A stretch of 31,699 nt of DNA from the NCBI GenBank assembly GCA_900758375.1, contig CAAERJ010000031.1:1-31699 (forward strand). The letters run 5' to 3'. Position 1 is the stretch's first letter. Each line of letters starts with the position of its first letter. The stretch is from an uncultured Collinsella sp. (GTDB lineage: Bacteria; Actinomycetota; Coriobacteriia; Coriobacteriales; Coriobacteriaceae). Position numbers and translations under genes: made by a program. This document shows positions 1-8,052 of the stretch, piece after piece. Under the pieces are notes generated by a model, which was given only the letters and a program-made list of their open reading frames with translations, did not search any database and was not told the DNA's origin.

Positions 1-55
1 CGCCTTCCTGGCCTCGACATCATGCTTCACCCTCAAATCAACGCGCATAAAGAAA

Positions 56-89
56 GCCTCCCATTTCTCATGTCCAAGAAATGGGAGGC
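56..89 (-). terminator. Hairpin terminator after the folate/biotin-ligase-like operon
   Basis: A perfect 13-bp stem (56-68 with 77-89, 8-nt loop) lies about 60 bases past the stop of the biotin-ligase-like gene. Read on the minus strand it is followed by TTTCTTTA, a fair U-tract, so it probably ends the operon. Just beyond, the minus strand has an ATG at 47 in a frame open to the window edge, and a GGGAGG in the 3' arm of the stem could be its ribosome site. Only 15 codons are visible, so no gene is called there. I see nothing else in 90-151. Confidence 0.6.
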
Positions 90-151
90 AGTTCATGCAG
101 GCCGAGGAGGGCTTCGTTGTCATCGTTATCTTTGAGCGCGAGCGCCACGCG

Positions 152-853
152 TTACAGCCCGCGAATTCGTACGGCCTCGGGCGGAAACTCCTGCTCGCCG
201 GCATCGGTCTTGATGGTCGCGCGGCCCCAGATGTCCAGGCCAGCAAACACACCGACCGCGAGCGGCAGGCCGTTGGGCGACACCGCCGCAACTTGACGGC
301 CCAGCAGCGGCACCATGTCGAAGTACTCGCCCAGCACGGGGGCCAACGGGCCTGCGGCGCCCTGCGGCGTGTTGGCAACAACCGCCCAGGCGTCCACGCG
401 GGTCAGCACGGCGGTGGCCAATGCCTCGACCAGCGCTTCGTCAGCCACATCCACGCCAAGCTCGCCCAGCGCCGCGCACTCAATATCCGCCGTCACGGCA
501 CCGAACATGCCCGCGGCACCGGCACCGCCGTTGACGGCGACGCGCGCGAACGACGTCTCGAACGCGGGCGCGCCGCACACGATATTGCTCGGCCACTCAA
601 TGCCCACCTTGCCGGCAAGGCCCAGGCCCGGCGTCGACGCCGTGCCCACGAGCGCGTCCATCATGCCCATCGCCGCCACAAACGGCAGGCCGTGGAAGGC
701 ATGCATGTTCACGTCCGGGCGCACGACCAGCGAAAACGTCAACGACGTCTCGCCCGCGCTCCAAGCACACCAGCCCACAGACGCACCCTCGCGGCCCGCG
801 TCGCGCGCGGCGTCAAGCTCGGTGCCAACGGCCACAGCATTCATCTCAATCAT
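152..853 (-). CDS. Biotin-protein-ligase-like protein lacking the catalytic motifs (233 aa)
   Basis: The fold matches the catalytic and C-terminal domains of BirA-type biotin-protein ligase, without the N-terminal DNA-binding helix-turn-helix. Residues 81-90 (WPSN at 87-90) correspond to the family KWPND block. Residues 181-233 match the BirA C-terminal SH3-like domain (LGRQV, then GxxAGLDIWG, then the EAVRIRG ending). The glycine/arginine-rich biotinyl-AMP loop (GRGRxxR) is absent: the aligned stretch near residues 20-46 contains no such motif. The family lysine just after KWPND (KLAG) is also missing. The protein is therefore probably not an ordinary biotin ligase; a non-catalytic relative or one with altered chemistry is more likely. 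The ATG at 853 follows the folP-folK stop (854-856) with no gap, so translation is coupled. The role is unknown. Confidence 0.72.
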   Translation of the reverse strand: MIEMNAVAVGTELDAARDAGREGASVGWCAWSAGETSLTFSLVVRPDVNMHAFHGLPFVAAMGMMDALVGTASTPGLGLAGKVGIEWPSNIVCGAPAFETSFARVAVNGGAGAAGMFGAVTADIECAALGELGVDVADEALVEALATAVLTRVDAWAVVANTPQGAAGPLAPVLGEYFDMVPLLGRQVAAVSPNGLPLAVGVFAGLDIWGRATIKTDAGEQEFPPEAVRIRGL

Positions 854-2581
854 CTACATACGCCCCAATTCGCCCACGATGTGGCCCACGCGGTCCTCGG
901 GCTCCTTGACCTCGACGCCGTTGTAGCGGAAGAACCGCGCCGGGTCGTGCATCAGGTCCTCGAGCGGCACCAGCACAAAGTCGCGCTCGCCGATCAGCGG
1001 ATGCGGCAGGCGCAGCTTTTTGCCGCCGTGGGTCTCGCCGTCCATCCACAGCAAATCCAGGTCGATGGTGCGTGGGCCGTTGACCTTGGTCTTCTTGGAG
1101 CGGTCGCGCCCCAGCTCGGCCTCGATCTTCATAAGCTCGTCGAGCAGCACCAACGGCGCCAGCTCGGTCTTGATCTCGATGACAGCGTTGGCAAACGCGT
1201 CCTGGCGCGTCTCGTAAGCCGGCTCACTCTCGTAGATGCGCGAGCAGTTGGACACGCAGGTGAGCGGAATCTCGGCGATCATGTCGCGTGCGGCGCGGAT
1301 GTTGTCGCAACGATGCCCCAGGTTGGAGCCCACGGCCACAAACGCACGGCGCGGCTGCGGCTTGGCGACAGCCCAGTAACCGTTCAGGAACTGCGCAAAG
1401 CCGGTGACGTCGTGCACGCGCACGATGTTGGCACCGGCTTGGATAGCGCCCAGGCACACGCCAAACGTGGCGGCATCGCGCGCGGCGGCCTCGGTCACGC
1501 CCGAGACGGCGCCCACAAAACGCTTGCGCGACACGGCGCACATGAGCGGATAGCCCAGCGACGCCATCTTGGCGGTCTCGCGCTGGATGACGATGTCCTC
1601 GTTGGCCGTCTTGCCAAAGCCCGGACCGGGATCGATGCAGATGCGGTCGCGCGACACGCCGGCATGGATGAGCGTGCGGGCCTGGTCGGACAGAAAGCCC
1701 ATGACGCGGCGCATGATGGGCGCCGAATCGGGCAGGGTAAAGCGGCGGAGCTGAGAGGTGGGCACGTAGGCCTCCTCGCGGCGGGCGCTGCGGCGCATCA
1801 TGGCTGCCAGGTGGTCATTGGGCTCCGGCGCAGGCCCAGGGGTCGCGGCGGCCTCGGAGACAGGGGCGGCCTCTTCGGCGGCCGGTGCCTCCTGCTTCTG
1901 CTCGTCCGTGGGCTCGGGCGCGGGTTCCGGATCGCCGAACGGCAACGAGGGCTGTACCACACCACCTGGAAGCTTGGCCTCCGTCTTGGGCTCGCCTAGC
2001 AGCTTGCCGCGGCGACGGCGGGCAGGCTTCTCGGCCTCGCGCGCAGCCTCGGCGGCCGCCTCGCGCGCCTTCTCGGCGACAAACGCCGCAGCAGAGGTAT
2101 CGAGCTGCACCGTCGCGTGTGCACGAGCGGGAGCAGCGACCTCGCCGGCATGCATCACGACAACGCCGCAGGTACTCGTCTTAACAAACTCGACCATCTT
2201 GGGGTCGGTGAAGCCCGTCACGTCGTTGACGATCGAGGCGCCGCAACGCACGGCCGCCTTGGCAACCGCCACGTGGCGCGTGTCAATCGAGACGATGGCG
2301 CCCTCTTTGGCCAGCGCGCGCACCACGGGCAGCACGCGGCGAGCCTCCTCGTCGGGGTTGACCGGGGTAAAACCAGGGCGCGTGGACTCGCCGCCCACGT
2401 CGATGATGTCGGCACCGGCGTCGAGCATCGCCAGGCCGTACTCGATGGCGGCATCCGGGTCGAAGTGCTCCCCGCCGTCGCTAAACGAATCGGGCGTCAC
2501 GTTGAGGACGCCCATGATGCGCGGACGGTCAAAGCTGAGCTCGTACTTTCCGCACCGCCATGTCTTGCTATCGTTCGCCAT
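854..2581 (-). CDS. folP-folK: Fused dihydropteroate synthase - HPPK (FolP-FolK, 575 aa)
   Basis: Bifunctional folate enzyme. Residues about 15-400 are dihydropteroate synthase (joins pABA to the pterin pyrophosphate): MGVLNVTPDSFSDGG at 23-37, DVGGESTRPG near 61-70, DPGPGFGKT at 317-325, SRKRFVG at 351-357, RVHD at 388-391. Residues about 411-575 are HPPK, which makes that pyrophosphate from 6-hydroxymethyl-dihydropterin and ATP: AVGSNLG at 416-422, NGPRTIDLDLL at 501-511. The order joins consecutive steps in reverse. A roughly 135-residue Ala/Glu/Pro-rich insert (about 150-285, with an RRRR patch) interrupts DHPS after the VVMH strand, where the usual MHMQG is MHAGE. The start at 2581 is chosen because AGGAGG (2588-2593) stands 6 nt upstream; an ATG at 2587 abuts that site and in-frame starts further up lack one. 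The upstream neighbour is the sirtuin gene. Confidence 0.95.
   Translation of the reverse strand: MANDSKTWRCGKYELSFDRPRIMGVLNVTPDSFSDGGEHFDPDAAIEYGLAMLDAGADIIDVGGESTRPGFTPVNPDEEARRVLPVVRALAKEGAIVSIDTRHVAVAKAAVRCGASIVNDVTGFTDPKMVEFVKTSTCGVVVMHAGEVAAPARAHATVQLDTSAAAFVAEKAREAAAEAAREAEKPARRRRGKLLGEPKTEAKLPGGVVQPSLPFGDPEPAPEPTDEQKQEAPAAEEAAPVSEAAATPGPAPEPNDHLAAMMRRSARREEAYVPTSQLRRFTLPDSAPIMRRVMGFLSDQARTLIHAGVSRDRICIDPGPGFGKTANEDIVIQRETAKMASLGYPLMCAVSRKRFVGAVSGVTEAAARDAATFGVCLGAIQAGANIVRVHDVTGFAQFLNGYWAVAKPQPRRAFVAVGSNLGHRCDNIRAARDMIAEIPLTCVSNCSRIYESEPAYETRQDAFANAVIEIKTELAPLVLLDELMKIEAELGRDRSKKTKVNGPRTIDLDLLWMDGETHGGKKLRLPHPLIGERDFVLVPLEDLMHDPARFFRYNGVEVKEPEDRVGHIVGELGRM
1729..2134 (-). other. Low-complexity insert inside the DHPS domain
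   Basis: This stretch encodes roughly residues 150-285 of FolP-FolK. It is rich in Ala, Glu, Pro and Arg and contains runs such as EKAREAAAEAAREAEK. It has no counterpart in standalone DHPS of about 280 residues. It lies between the fifth core strand (VVMH) and the helix before DPGPGFGKT. It is probably a disordered loop, since the flanking catalytic motifs are intact. Confidence 0.7.
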
Positions 2582-2655
2582 GAACATCCTCCTCAAATGC
2601 CCGCGCCGCCGCGCTCGGGCACAGGCGGCGGGGTCGCTTTGCAATTAGTCTTTCT

Positions 2656-2661
2656 ATTGTA
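2656..2661 (-). promoter_or_regulatory. Candidate -10 for folP-folK
   Basis: On the minus strand TACAAT lies about 75 nt upstream of the folP-folK start, just beyond the sirtuin stop. A TTGCGT lies 19 nt further up, a long spacer, so the -35 is uncertain. The gene may also be read from the sirtuin transcript. Confidence 0.3.
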
Positions 2662-2675
2662 TCCGCGCACACGGG

Positions 2676-3428
2676 CTAGAACGCAAACGCGGCCGCGATG
2701 TCGCAAGAAATCAGCAGGTCGGCATTTGCATCCTGATCGGTGGGAGCAAGATTGCAAATGGCCAGCGTATCGCCGGTAAAGTAGCGCGTAAGGCCCGCCG
2801 CCGGATACACCACGAGCGAGGTCCCGCCCACGATGAGGGCATCGGCCGCGGCGATGGCGGCAACGGCGCCGGTCAGCACGCGCTCGTCGAGCGGCTCCTC
2901 GTAGAGCACCACATCGGGCTTGATGCGCCCGCCGCACGCAGGGCACACGGGCACGCCCGCGGCATCCTCGTGCTCGCGCGAGCAAATCCACTCGGCGCTA
3001 TAGACCGCGCCGCACGACTGGCAAATGTTGCGATGGACCGATCCGTGCAGCTCGAACACACGCTGCGAGCCCGCCATCTGATGCAGGCCGTCGATGTTTT
3101 GCGTTACCACGGCATCAAGCTTGCCGGCGCGTTCCAGCTCGGCCAGCTTGGTGTGGCAGCGGTTGGGCTTGGCGCCAAGCGCGATCATCTTGGTGCGGTA
3201 GAAGCCGAAGAACTCGGCCGGATGCTCCTCATAAAAGCTATGCGAGAGCATAGTCTCGGGCGGGTAGGCAAACTGCTGGTGATACAGGCCGTCCACGCTG
3301 CGGAAATCGGGGATGCCGCTCGCCGTGGAAACACCGGCGCCGCCAAAGAACACCACACGCTTGTGGGTACCGAACAGCTCCGCCAGTGCGGCGGAGGCCT
3401 GCTTGGGGTCCGATATTGCCTGCGTCAT
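2676..3428 (-). CDS. NAD-dependent protein deacylase, sirtuin (250 aa)
   Basis: Sir2-family enzyme that removes acyl groups from protein lysines using NAD, giving nicotinamide and O-acyl-ADP-ribose; cytoplasmic. Visible motifs: NAD-binding GAGVSTASGIPDFRS at 30-44, TQNIDGLH at 109-116, catalytic His128 in the LHG motif, zinc cysteines C136/C139 and C162/C165, and GGTSLVVYPA near 201-210. Length is normal for a bacterial single-domain sirtuin. The Tyr/Arg pair typical of desuccinylase sirtuins is not obvious, so acetyl-lysine is the likelier substrate. The start at 3428 is taken because GGAGG (3434-3438) precedes it; a longer frame to 3479 lacks a site. It stands divergent to exonuclease III with 135 bp between them and upstream of folP-folK on the same strand. 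Confidence 0.95.
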   Translation of the reverse strand: MTQAISDPKQASAALAELFGTHKRVVFFGGAGVSTASGIPDFRSVDGLYHQQFAYPPETMLSHSFYEEHPAEFFGFYRTKMIALGAKPNRCHTKLAELERAGKLDAVVTQNIDGLHQMAGSQRVFELHGSVHRNICQSCGAVYSAEWICSREHEDAAGVPVCPACGGRIKPDVVLYEEPLDERVLTGAVAAIAAADALIVGGTSLVVYPAAGLTRYFTGDTLAICNLAPTDQDANADLLISCDIAAAFAF

Positions 3429-3563
3429 ATGAGTCCTCCGTCCTTGTTGGTCGGGCAGCGTCGGGCGACATCCCAGCATGCGGCCTTTGGGTCAGCACGC
3501 GCGGAGCCCACCCCGCCCCTGTTGCGCTAATCTTAAGCCTGCAAACCCCGTCGAAAGGACACC

Positions 3564-4382
3564 ATGCCTCAGACTTACACTTTCGCCTCGTGGAACGTCA
3601 ACGGCCTGCGCGCCGTGCTCAAAAAGGACCCGAGCTTTATCCAGATCGCACAGGAGCTCAATGTCGATATCCTGGCGCTGCAAGAGACCAAGCTGCAGGA
3701 AGGCCAGGTTGATATCGACCTGCCCGGCTATCACCAAACCTGGAGCTACGCCGAGCGCAAAGGCTATTCGGGCACTGCGGTCTTTAGCCGCCAGGAACCG
3801 CTGCGCGTGCTGCGCGCCGATGCGCTGCTGCCCTACGCCGGCGAGGGCGAGACGGCAGAGCTCGTGGCGCAGGCCGCGACCGAGGGCCGCGTCTGCGCAC
3901 TCGAGTTCGACAAGTTCTGGTTTGTCGATGTATACACGCCCAACGCCCAAAATGAGCTCGCGCGCATCGATGTGCGCATGGCCTGGGACGATGCCTACCG
4001 CGGCTTTTTGAACGCGCTCGAGCGCGAGACCGGCAAGCCCGTTGTAACCTGCGGCGACTTTAACGTGGCACACGAGGAGATCGACCTTAAGAACCCCAAG
4101 TCCAACCGCGGCAACGCCGGCTTTTCGGACGAGGAGCGCGGCAAGTTTACCGAGCTGCTCAACGCCGGGTTTACCGATACCTGGCGCGCGGCAAACCCCG
4201 ACGTCGAGGGCGTCTACAGCTGGTGGAGCTACCGCTTTAATGCCCGCAAGAACAACGCAGGCTGGCGCATCGATTACTTCCTGGTAAGTGATTCAATCGC
4301 CGCAAGCGTTCGCGACACCGACATCCGCGGCGACATCTTTGGCAGCGACCACTGCCCCGTCACCCTCACACTAGAGCTCTAG
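3564..4382 (+). CDS. xth: Exodeoxyribonuclease III / AP endonuclease (272 aa)
   Basis: Base-excision-repair nuclease of the ExoIII/APE1 family; it cuts 5' of abasic sites and degrades 3' ends. The metal and catalytic residues are in place: N11 in WNVNGLR, E41 in LQETK, D165 and N167 in GDFNVAH, D237 in WRIDYF, and D262-H263 in GSDHCP. The YTPNA block is at 124-128. Length and motif order are standard. Ribosome site GAAAGGA lies 5 nt before the ATG. Monocistronic by layout, with a divergent sirtuin upstream and a convergent ECF operon downstream. Confidence 0.96.
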   Translation: MPQTYTFASWNVNGLRAVLKKDPSFIQIAQELNVDILALQETKLQEGQVDIDLPGYHQTWSYAERKGYSGTAVFSRQEPLRVLRADALLPYAGEGETAELVAQAATEGRVCALEFDKFWFVDVYTPNAQNELARIDVRMAWDDAYRGFLNALERETGKPVVTCGDFNVAHEEIDLKNPKSNRGNAGFSDEERGKFTELLNAGFTDTWRAANPDVEGVYSWWSYRFNARKNNAGWRIDYFLVSDSIAASVRDTDIRGDIFGSDHCPVTLTLEL

Positions 4383-4389
4383 CCCAACT

Positions 4390-4418
4390 GATCCCTTGGG
4401 GACGGAGGAAAAGGGATC
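4390..4418. repeat. Small hairpin with GGGGAC core
   Basis: A perfect 8-bp stem GATCCCTT / AAGGGATC (4390-4397, 4411-4418) encloses a loop beginning GGGGAC. It lies 8 nt after the xth stop and may act as a weak terminator. It is one of a set of intergenic hairpins in this window sharing a GGGGACAG-like core. Confidence 0.55.
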
Positions 4419-4460
4419 GATTTGGCTCTCTGAGGACCACGACGCCCGTCATATCAGCCG

Positions 4461-4628
4461 GCCATTCCAAAACTATGCCGGTTTACGGGGCTAAATCGCG
4501 AACCCCCAACCATACGCAATTCCGAAATAATAAAACCGCAGGTAAACGACTTGCTCTATTTCGAAAAAAGCCGGTATGGTCGGCCTGCGCCAATCTAGCC
4601 CCGTAAACCGGCATAGTTTTGGAATGGC
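4461..4628. repeat. 168-bp palindromic element with 33-bp perfect terminal inverted repeats
   Basis: Arms 4461-4493 and 4596-4628 are exact reverse complements over 33 bp. The interior is also roughly self-complementary: CCATAC and CGAAATA recur at matching distances from both ends. No open frame fits inside. The size and perfect termini suggest a MITE-like element. It sits between the convergent xth and ecfS genes, so its RNA could also end transcription from either side. No clear target duplication is visible. Confidence 0.75.
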
Positions 4629-4667
4629 ACTTCGACAGTATTGATTCCCGCCCCGGCGCAACCAGCC

Positions 4668-5381
4668 CTACAGTCCGTATTTCACGACGACGCGGTTGAT
4701 CCGTCGACACCAGGGCCTGTACAGGGCGGCTAAGAACACGCAGGTCGCGAGGCCGTGTGTGATATCGAACGGCACTGCCGTGGCAAGACGCGCCACGGCG
4801 CCCGCCCACGTGAGCGGCTGCACAAAACCGATGATGTCGTAGGCGTTGATTACCACGCCGTAGAGCAGGCCCGATGCAAAGCCGTACGCCATCAGCGCCG
4901 GCATGCGCACGGTTCCATCCGCACGGTCGAACGCGCCCGCATGCGCCAGCGCGCCGCCAACATAGCCAACCAGGCCCCAGGCATACATCTGCCATGGCGT
5001 CCACATGCCCTGTCCAAAAAAGAAGTTGCTGGTCAGCGCCGCCAGCGCACCGACCATAAAGCCGTTACGACGACCGAGCGTCGCCCCGGCGATAATGGCG
5101 ATGGCACTCACAGGTTTAAAGTCGGGAATGGGGCCAAACAAGATGCGCCCCGCCGCGGCCAACGCCGCCAAAACCAGCGTTGGCATAATCTGGCGCAGGC
5201 CCGGTCGCGACGCCTCGTAGCCCGCAAAGAACAACGCAAGCACCAGCGCCACCACGACAAGCATGGCAAGCGCCGCCTGCTCAACGCCCGCCAGCAACGC
5301 CGCGGCCATTACCGCCGGCACCGCCAGCAGCAGTGGAATCTCCAGTTTTGCTAGTAGGCGCGAGACGCGATAATCCGTCAT
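4668..5381 (-). CDS. ECF transporter substrate-binding S component (237 aa)
   Basis: Integral membrane protein with about seven hydrophobic segments. The block PDFKPVSAIAIIAG followed by SNFFFGQGMWTPWQMYAWG is typical of vitamin-capturing S components of energy-coupling-factor importers. It would bind the vitamin and toggle in the membrane with EcfT and the ATPases encoded just upstream. Specificity cannot be read from sequence; a cobalamin-type or other vitamin substrate is possible. The ATG at 5381 lies 4 nt after the ATPase stop (5386-5388), so expression is coupled. It is the last gene of the three-gene operon. Confidence 0.85.
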   Translation of the reverse strand: MTDYRVSRLLAKLEIPLLLAVPAVMAAALLAGVEQAALAMLVVVALVLALFFAGYEASRPGLRQIMPTLVLAALAAAGRILFGPIPDFKPVSAIAIIAGATLGRRNGFMVGALAALTSNFFFGQGMWTPWQMYAWGLVGYVGGALAHAGAFDRADGTVRMPALMAYGFASGLLYGVVINAYDIIGFVQPLTWAGAVARLATAVPFDITHGLATCVFLAALYRPWCRRINRVVVKYGL

Positions 5382-5385
5382 CCCA

Positions 5386-7029
5386 TCACGCCCTGTAGAA
5401 CACGTTGTCGGCAAAAAAGTCGGTCGGCGGCTCCATGCAGGCAATCTCACCGTCGAACATCATGGCAATGTCATCGGCAACCTGCTCGGCAAAATCCAGA
5501 TCGTGCGTGGCCATGATGACGGTGCCGCCAGCCTCTGCATGGTCACGCAGGGCGCGAGCGATGATGCGGCGACTGGCCAGGTCCAAACCCTTGGTGGGCT
5601 CATCGAGCAATAGCAGCTCGGGGCCAATCAGGAGCAGCTTTGCCAACGCAAGCAGTTGACGTTGTCCGCCCGAAAGATCGTACGGGTGGCGCCCATCCAG
5701 GCCCGACAGCCCCAGGCTCGCCGCGCGCTCCCGCGCCACAGCCTCGTCATATCCGCAGGTCGAAGCCCATTCCATCAGCTCATCGCGCACCGTCTCGGCA
5801 ACCAGCAACGCCTTGGGATTCTGAGGCAGCAGTGCAGCCGAGGCCGCCGCGCGCACCATACGACCACGCTGCAACTTGACCGTCTTGGCCAGCACCGAAA
5901 GCATTGTCGACTTGCCGCAGCCGTTGCCGCCAACAACCGCATGCACCGCGCCTGCCGAAAACGACGCATCGAGCCCACGCAGCACCCAGCCGGACGCCCG
6001 ATCGTAGCGAAACCAGCTCCCTGCCAGGGTAGTAGCCGACCCAGCGTGCATTTTTGGGAGAATTCGGCATCCACCGGCGCGCGATGGCGCCCCCGAGTCA
6101 TCTTGCGGCAGTATTTGCGCCTCAAATTCACCCGATTTGTCCGATTTCAACCCTTTTTCTGCACCCGGAGCGCCCGCGCGCGGGTCCAAAGAGCCCAGCT
6201 GGCCACTGGCGCTGCTGAAAACTCCGTTTTTTGCACGCCACGAGGCAACCCACCCTGGCACCTCGCCAGAAAACAGCTCTTCACGGTGCCCCAGGGAGGC
6301 AATGTCAGCCACCTCGCACACGCGTCCGCCCTCAATCCGGTACGCACACGTCGCATACCCTAGCATCGGCCGTGGTTGATGCGTTGCCACGACAACCGTG
6401 CAGCCCAGTTCGCGGTTCACGCGGAACAGCGCATGCAGAAAACTCTTCTCGGCAACGGGATCCAGTTGGGACGTGGGCTCGTCAAGCAGAAGCACGCGCG
6501 GACGCAGCGCCAGCACGGCCGCCAGCGACAGCAGCTGCTTGCGTCCGCCCGAAAGCGTATCGGTATCGCGGTGGAGCCAATCCTCCAACCCGAAGAAATA
6601 GCTGGTCTCGGCCACGCGACGGCGCATCTCGTCGCGCGACATGCCTAGGTTTTCCAGGCCAAACGCCATCTCGTGCCACACGGTTTCGCACACGATCTGG
6701 TTCTCGGGGTCCTGAAACACATAGCCCACGCGCTCCGCGGACGCCCGAACATCCATGTCGGCAACGCTCTCGCCCAGCACGCGCAGCTCGCCGGAGCATT
6801 CGCCCGTCGGCGAAATCTCGGGCTTGAGCAGCGAGAGCAGCGTCGACTTGCCTGACCCGGTACCGCCAACGAGCAACGCAAACGCCCCTTGGGGAACACA
6901 CCAATCGAGCTCCTCGAACACTGGCGCCTCGGCCCCGGGGTAGGCAAAGCGCAGGCCCCGCACTTCAATCGCCGGCGTATCCGGGGCGCACGCCACGCCC
7001 GCCATCATGCTCCCGTCCAACCGAGCCAT
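5386..7029 (-). CDS. ECF transporter ATPase with two fused ABC domains (EcfA-EcfA', 547 aa)
   Basis: Energises vitamin uptake with EcfT and the S component on the cytoplasmic face. Domain 1 (about 20-260): Walker A GGTGSGKST at 55-63, Q-loop FQDPENQ at 105-111, signature LSGGRK at 159-164, Walker B LLLDEP at 180-185, switch His217. Domain 2 (about 332-545): GGNGCGKST at 367-375, LSGGQRQ at 452-458, LLLDEP at 473-478, His509. Both sites look catalytic. In many bacteria these are separate ecfA1 and ecfA2 genes. The linker (about 265-331) is unlike ABC sequence and appears to contain a repeat insertion (see 6046-6236). The ATG overlaps the ecfT stop by one base. Confidence 0.95.
   Translation of the reverse strand: MARLDGSMMAGVACAPDTPAIEVRGLRFAYPGAEAPVFEELDWCVPQGAFALLVGGTGSGKSTLLSLLKPEISPTGECSGELRVLGESVADMDVRASAERVGYVFQDPENQIVCETVWHEMAFGLENLGMSRDEMRRRVAETSYFFGLEDWLHRDTDTLSGGRKQLLSLAAVLALRPRVLLLDEPTSQLDPVAEKSFLHALFRVNRELGCTVVVATHQPRPMLGYATCAYRIEGGRVCEVADIASLGHREELFSGEVPGWVASWRAKNGVFSSASGQLGSLDPRAGAPGAEKGLKSDKSGEFEAQILPQDDSGAPSRAGGCRILPKMHAGSATTLAGSWFRYDRASGWVLRGLDASFSAGAVHAVVGGNGCGKSTMLSVLAKTVKLQRGRMVRAAASAALLPQNPKALLVAETVRDELMEWASTCGYDEAVARERAASLGLSGLDGRHPYDLSGGQRQLLALAKLLLIGPELLLLDEPTKGLDLASRRIIARALRDHAEAGGTVIMATHDLDFAEQVADDIAMMFDGEIACMEPPTDFFADNVFYRA
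6046..6236. repeat. Putative repeat insertion encoding the EcfA linker
   Basis: The 191-bp stretch coding for residues about 265-328 of the fused ATPase is flanked by imperfect inverted ends: GTGCA..GGAG..TTC.GCA read inward from 6046 and, on the other strand, from 6236 (15 of 25 positions match). It contains runs such as CCCTTTTTCTGC unlike the surrounding GC-rich coding sequence. The frame stays open through it. It resembles a palindromic repeat tolerated in a protein linker; this is inferred from structure alone. Confidence 0.4.
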
Positions 7030-7907
7030 CAGCCAAACCTCTTCTCGTCAGTCGCGTACAGCACGCAGGGCAGCGCCATCCAGGCCGCATATACGACATA
7101 GCCCAGCCACGGCGCCGGCACCGATAGTTGCGGGTAAAACGAATACTGCGCCATCGCGGTCCACGCCACTGCCGTCGTGGCCACGCCAAACAGCGCAAGC
7201 CCAACCAGCGCGGCAACATCGCCGCGCCCCAGCCGATACCGCGCGTACGTCGTTCGACGCGTCGCGGCGCCCCACCCACGGGAGCGCATGGCGTCCGCGC
7301 GCTCCAGCGAATCTTCCATGCCCCATCCCATTAACACGCTCGATGCCCGTAGGCGCAAACGCACGGGGTCGGCCGGCGCGCGCCCCGGTACATCAATCGC
7401 ATCCTGCACCGCCAGCACCGTACGACCGCGGCGCAAAAACTGCGGGATAAGCCGCATGCACATCGAGATCATGAGCGCGATCACCGGCGCGGTGTTACCC
7501 AGAAGCGCAAGCACCTTGTCGTAGCCAAGCATCGATGCCGCCGCCTCAAACCACAGCACGCTCGCCACAAACAGCCCACCCATGCACAGGCCGTAAACCA
7601 TGCTCTCTAGATACACCGCACGCATGCCAATACGGAACAGTTCCGTCGAGCCCGAGGCGCTAAACAGCGGATTGAGCACCGCGATGATCAAAATCACCGG
7701 CAGCTGCCAGCGAAGCGCCCCCAACGTGCGCGCGGCGCCGCGCGTCGCAAACCCGTACGCCAGCCCGCCCGCAAGCGACAGCGCAATCAGCACCGGCTGC
7801 ATCGAGAACATAGTGAGTCCCAGCGTCAGCACCATGTAGAGCGCTGGCACCGCCGGATGCGACATCGAAAATGCCGCGACGGGTTCGTTGCCCGATTCCC
7901 CTCGCAT
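7029..7907 (-). CDS. ecfT: ECF transporter transmembrane component EcfT
   Basis: Membrane scaffold joining the S component to the ATPases. It has five or so hydrophobic segments, beginning after HPAVPALYM, and a cytoplasmic coupling helix with the Ala-Arg-Gly signature of EcfT proteins (ADAMRSRGWG), which contacts the ATPase grooves. The 3' end overlaps the ATPase start (TGATG). The start is uncertain. The frame is open to an ATG at 8006, but the added residues are Trp/Arg-rich and that ATG has no ribosome site. The ATG at 7907 gives a normal EcfT N-terminus; a GTG at 7922 with GAGAGG 6 nt upstream is also plausible. First gene of the operon, divergent from glmU. Confidence 0.85.
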   Translation of the reverse strand: MRGESGNEPVAAFSMSHPAVPALYMVLTLGLTMFSMQPVLIALSLAGGLAYGFATRGAARTLGALRWQLPVILIIAVLNPLFSASGSTELFRIGMRAVYLESMVYGLCMGGLFVASVLWFEAAASMLGYDKVLALLGNTAPVIALMISMCMRLIPQFLRRGRTVLAVQDAIDVPGRAPADPVRLRLRASSVLMGWGMEDSLERADAMRSRGWGAATRRTTYARYRLGRGDVAALVGLALFGVATTAVAWTAMAQYSFYPQLSVPAPWLGYVVYAAWMALPCVLYATDEKRFG

Positions 7908-8052
7908 GATGTCCACGGGCACCCCCATCCTCTCGCTCAAACGCCAACGCCGCAGCGCCGCCGCCATGCACAGCCAGCGCAAACACCACGCCGGCAGCAG
8001 CGACATCGGCCGTCACGCGCCAATCGCTACGCGCTCATCATATGCCTGCGGT

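Noticed and set aside
1..47. A gene starting at 47 on the minus strand
   Set aside because: Only 15 codons are visible, and the apparent ribosome site is the arm of a terminator hairpin.
95..1999. Very long open frames on the strand opposite real genes, here and at 8038-9558, 19910-21991 and 27420-30095
   Set aside because: They are mirror frames of GC-rich genes with clear family motifs. Their products are His/Arg/Gln-rich with no domain pattern, and they lack ribosome sites.
7660..8016. An alternative hydrophobic frame at the start of ecfT, as a frameshift
   Set aside because: The ecfT frame is already open with a normal N-terminus from 7907, and the other frame becomes a shadow after about 30 residues.
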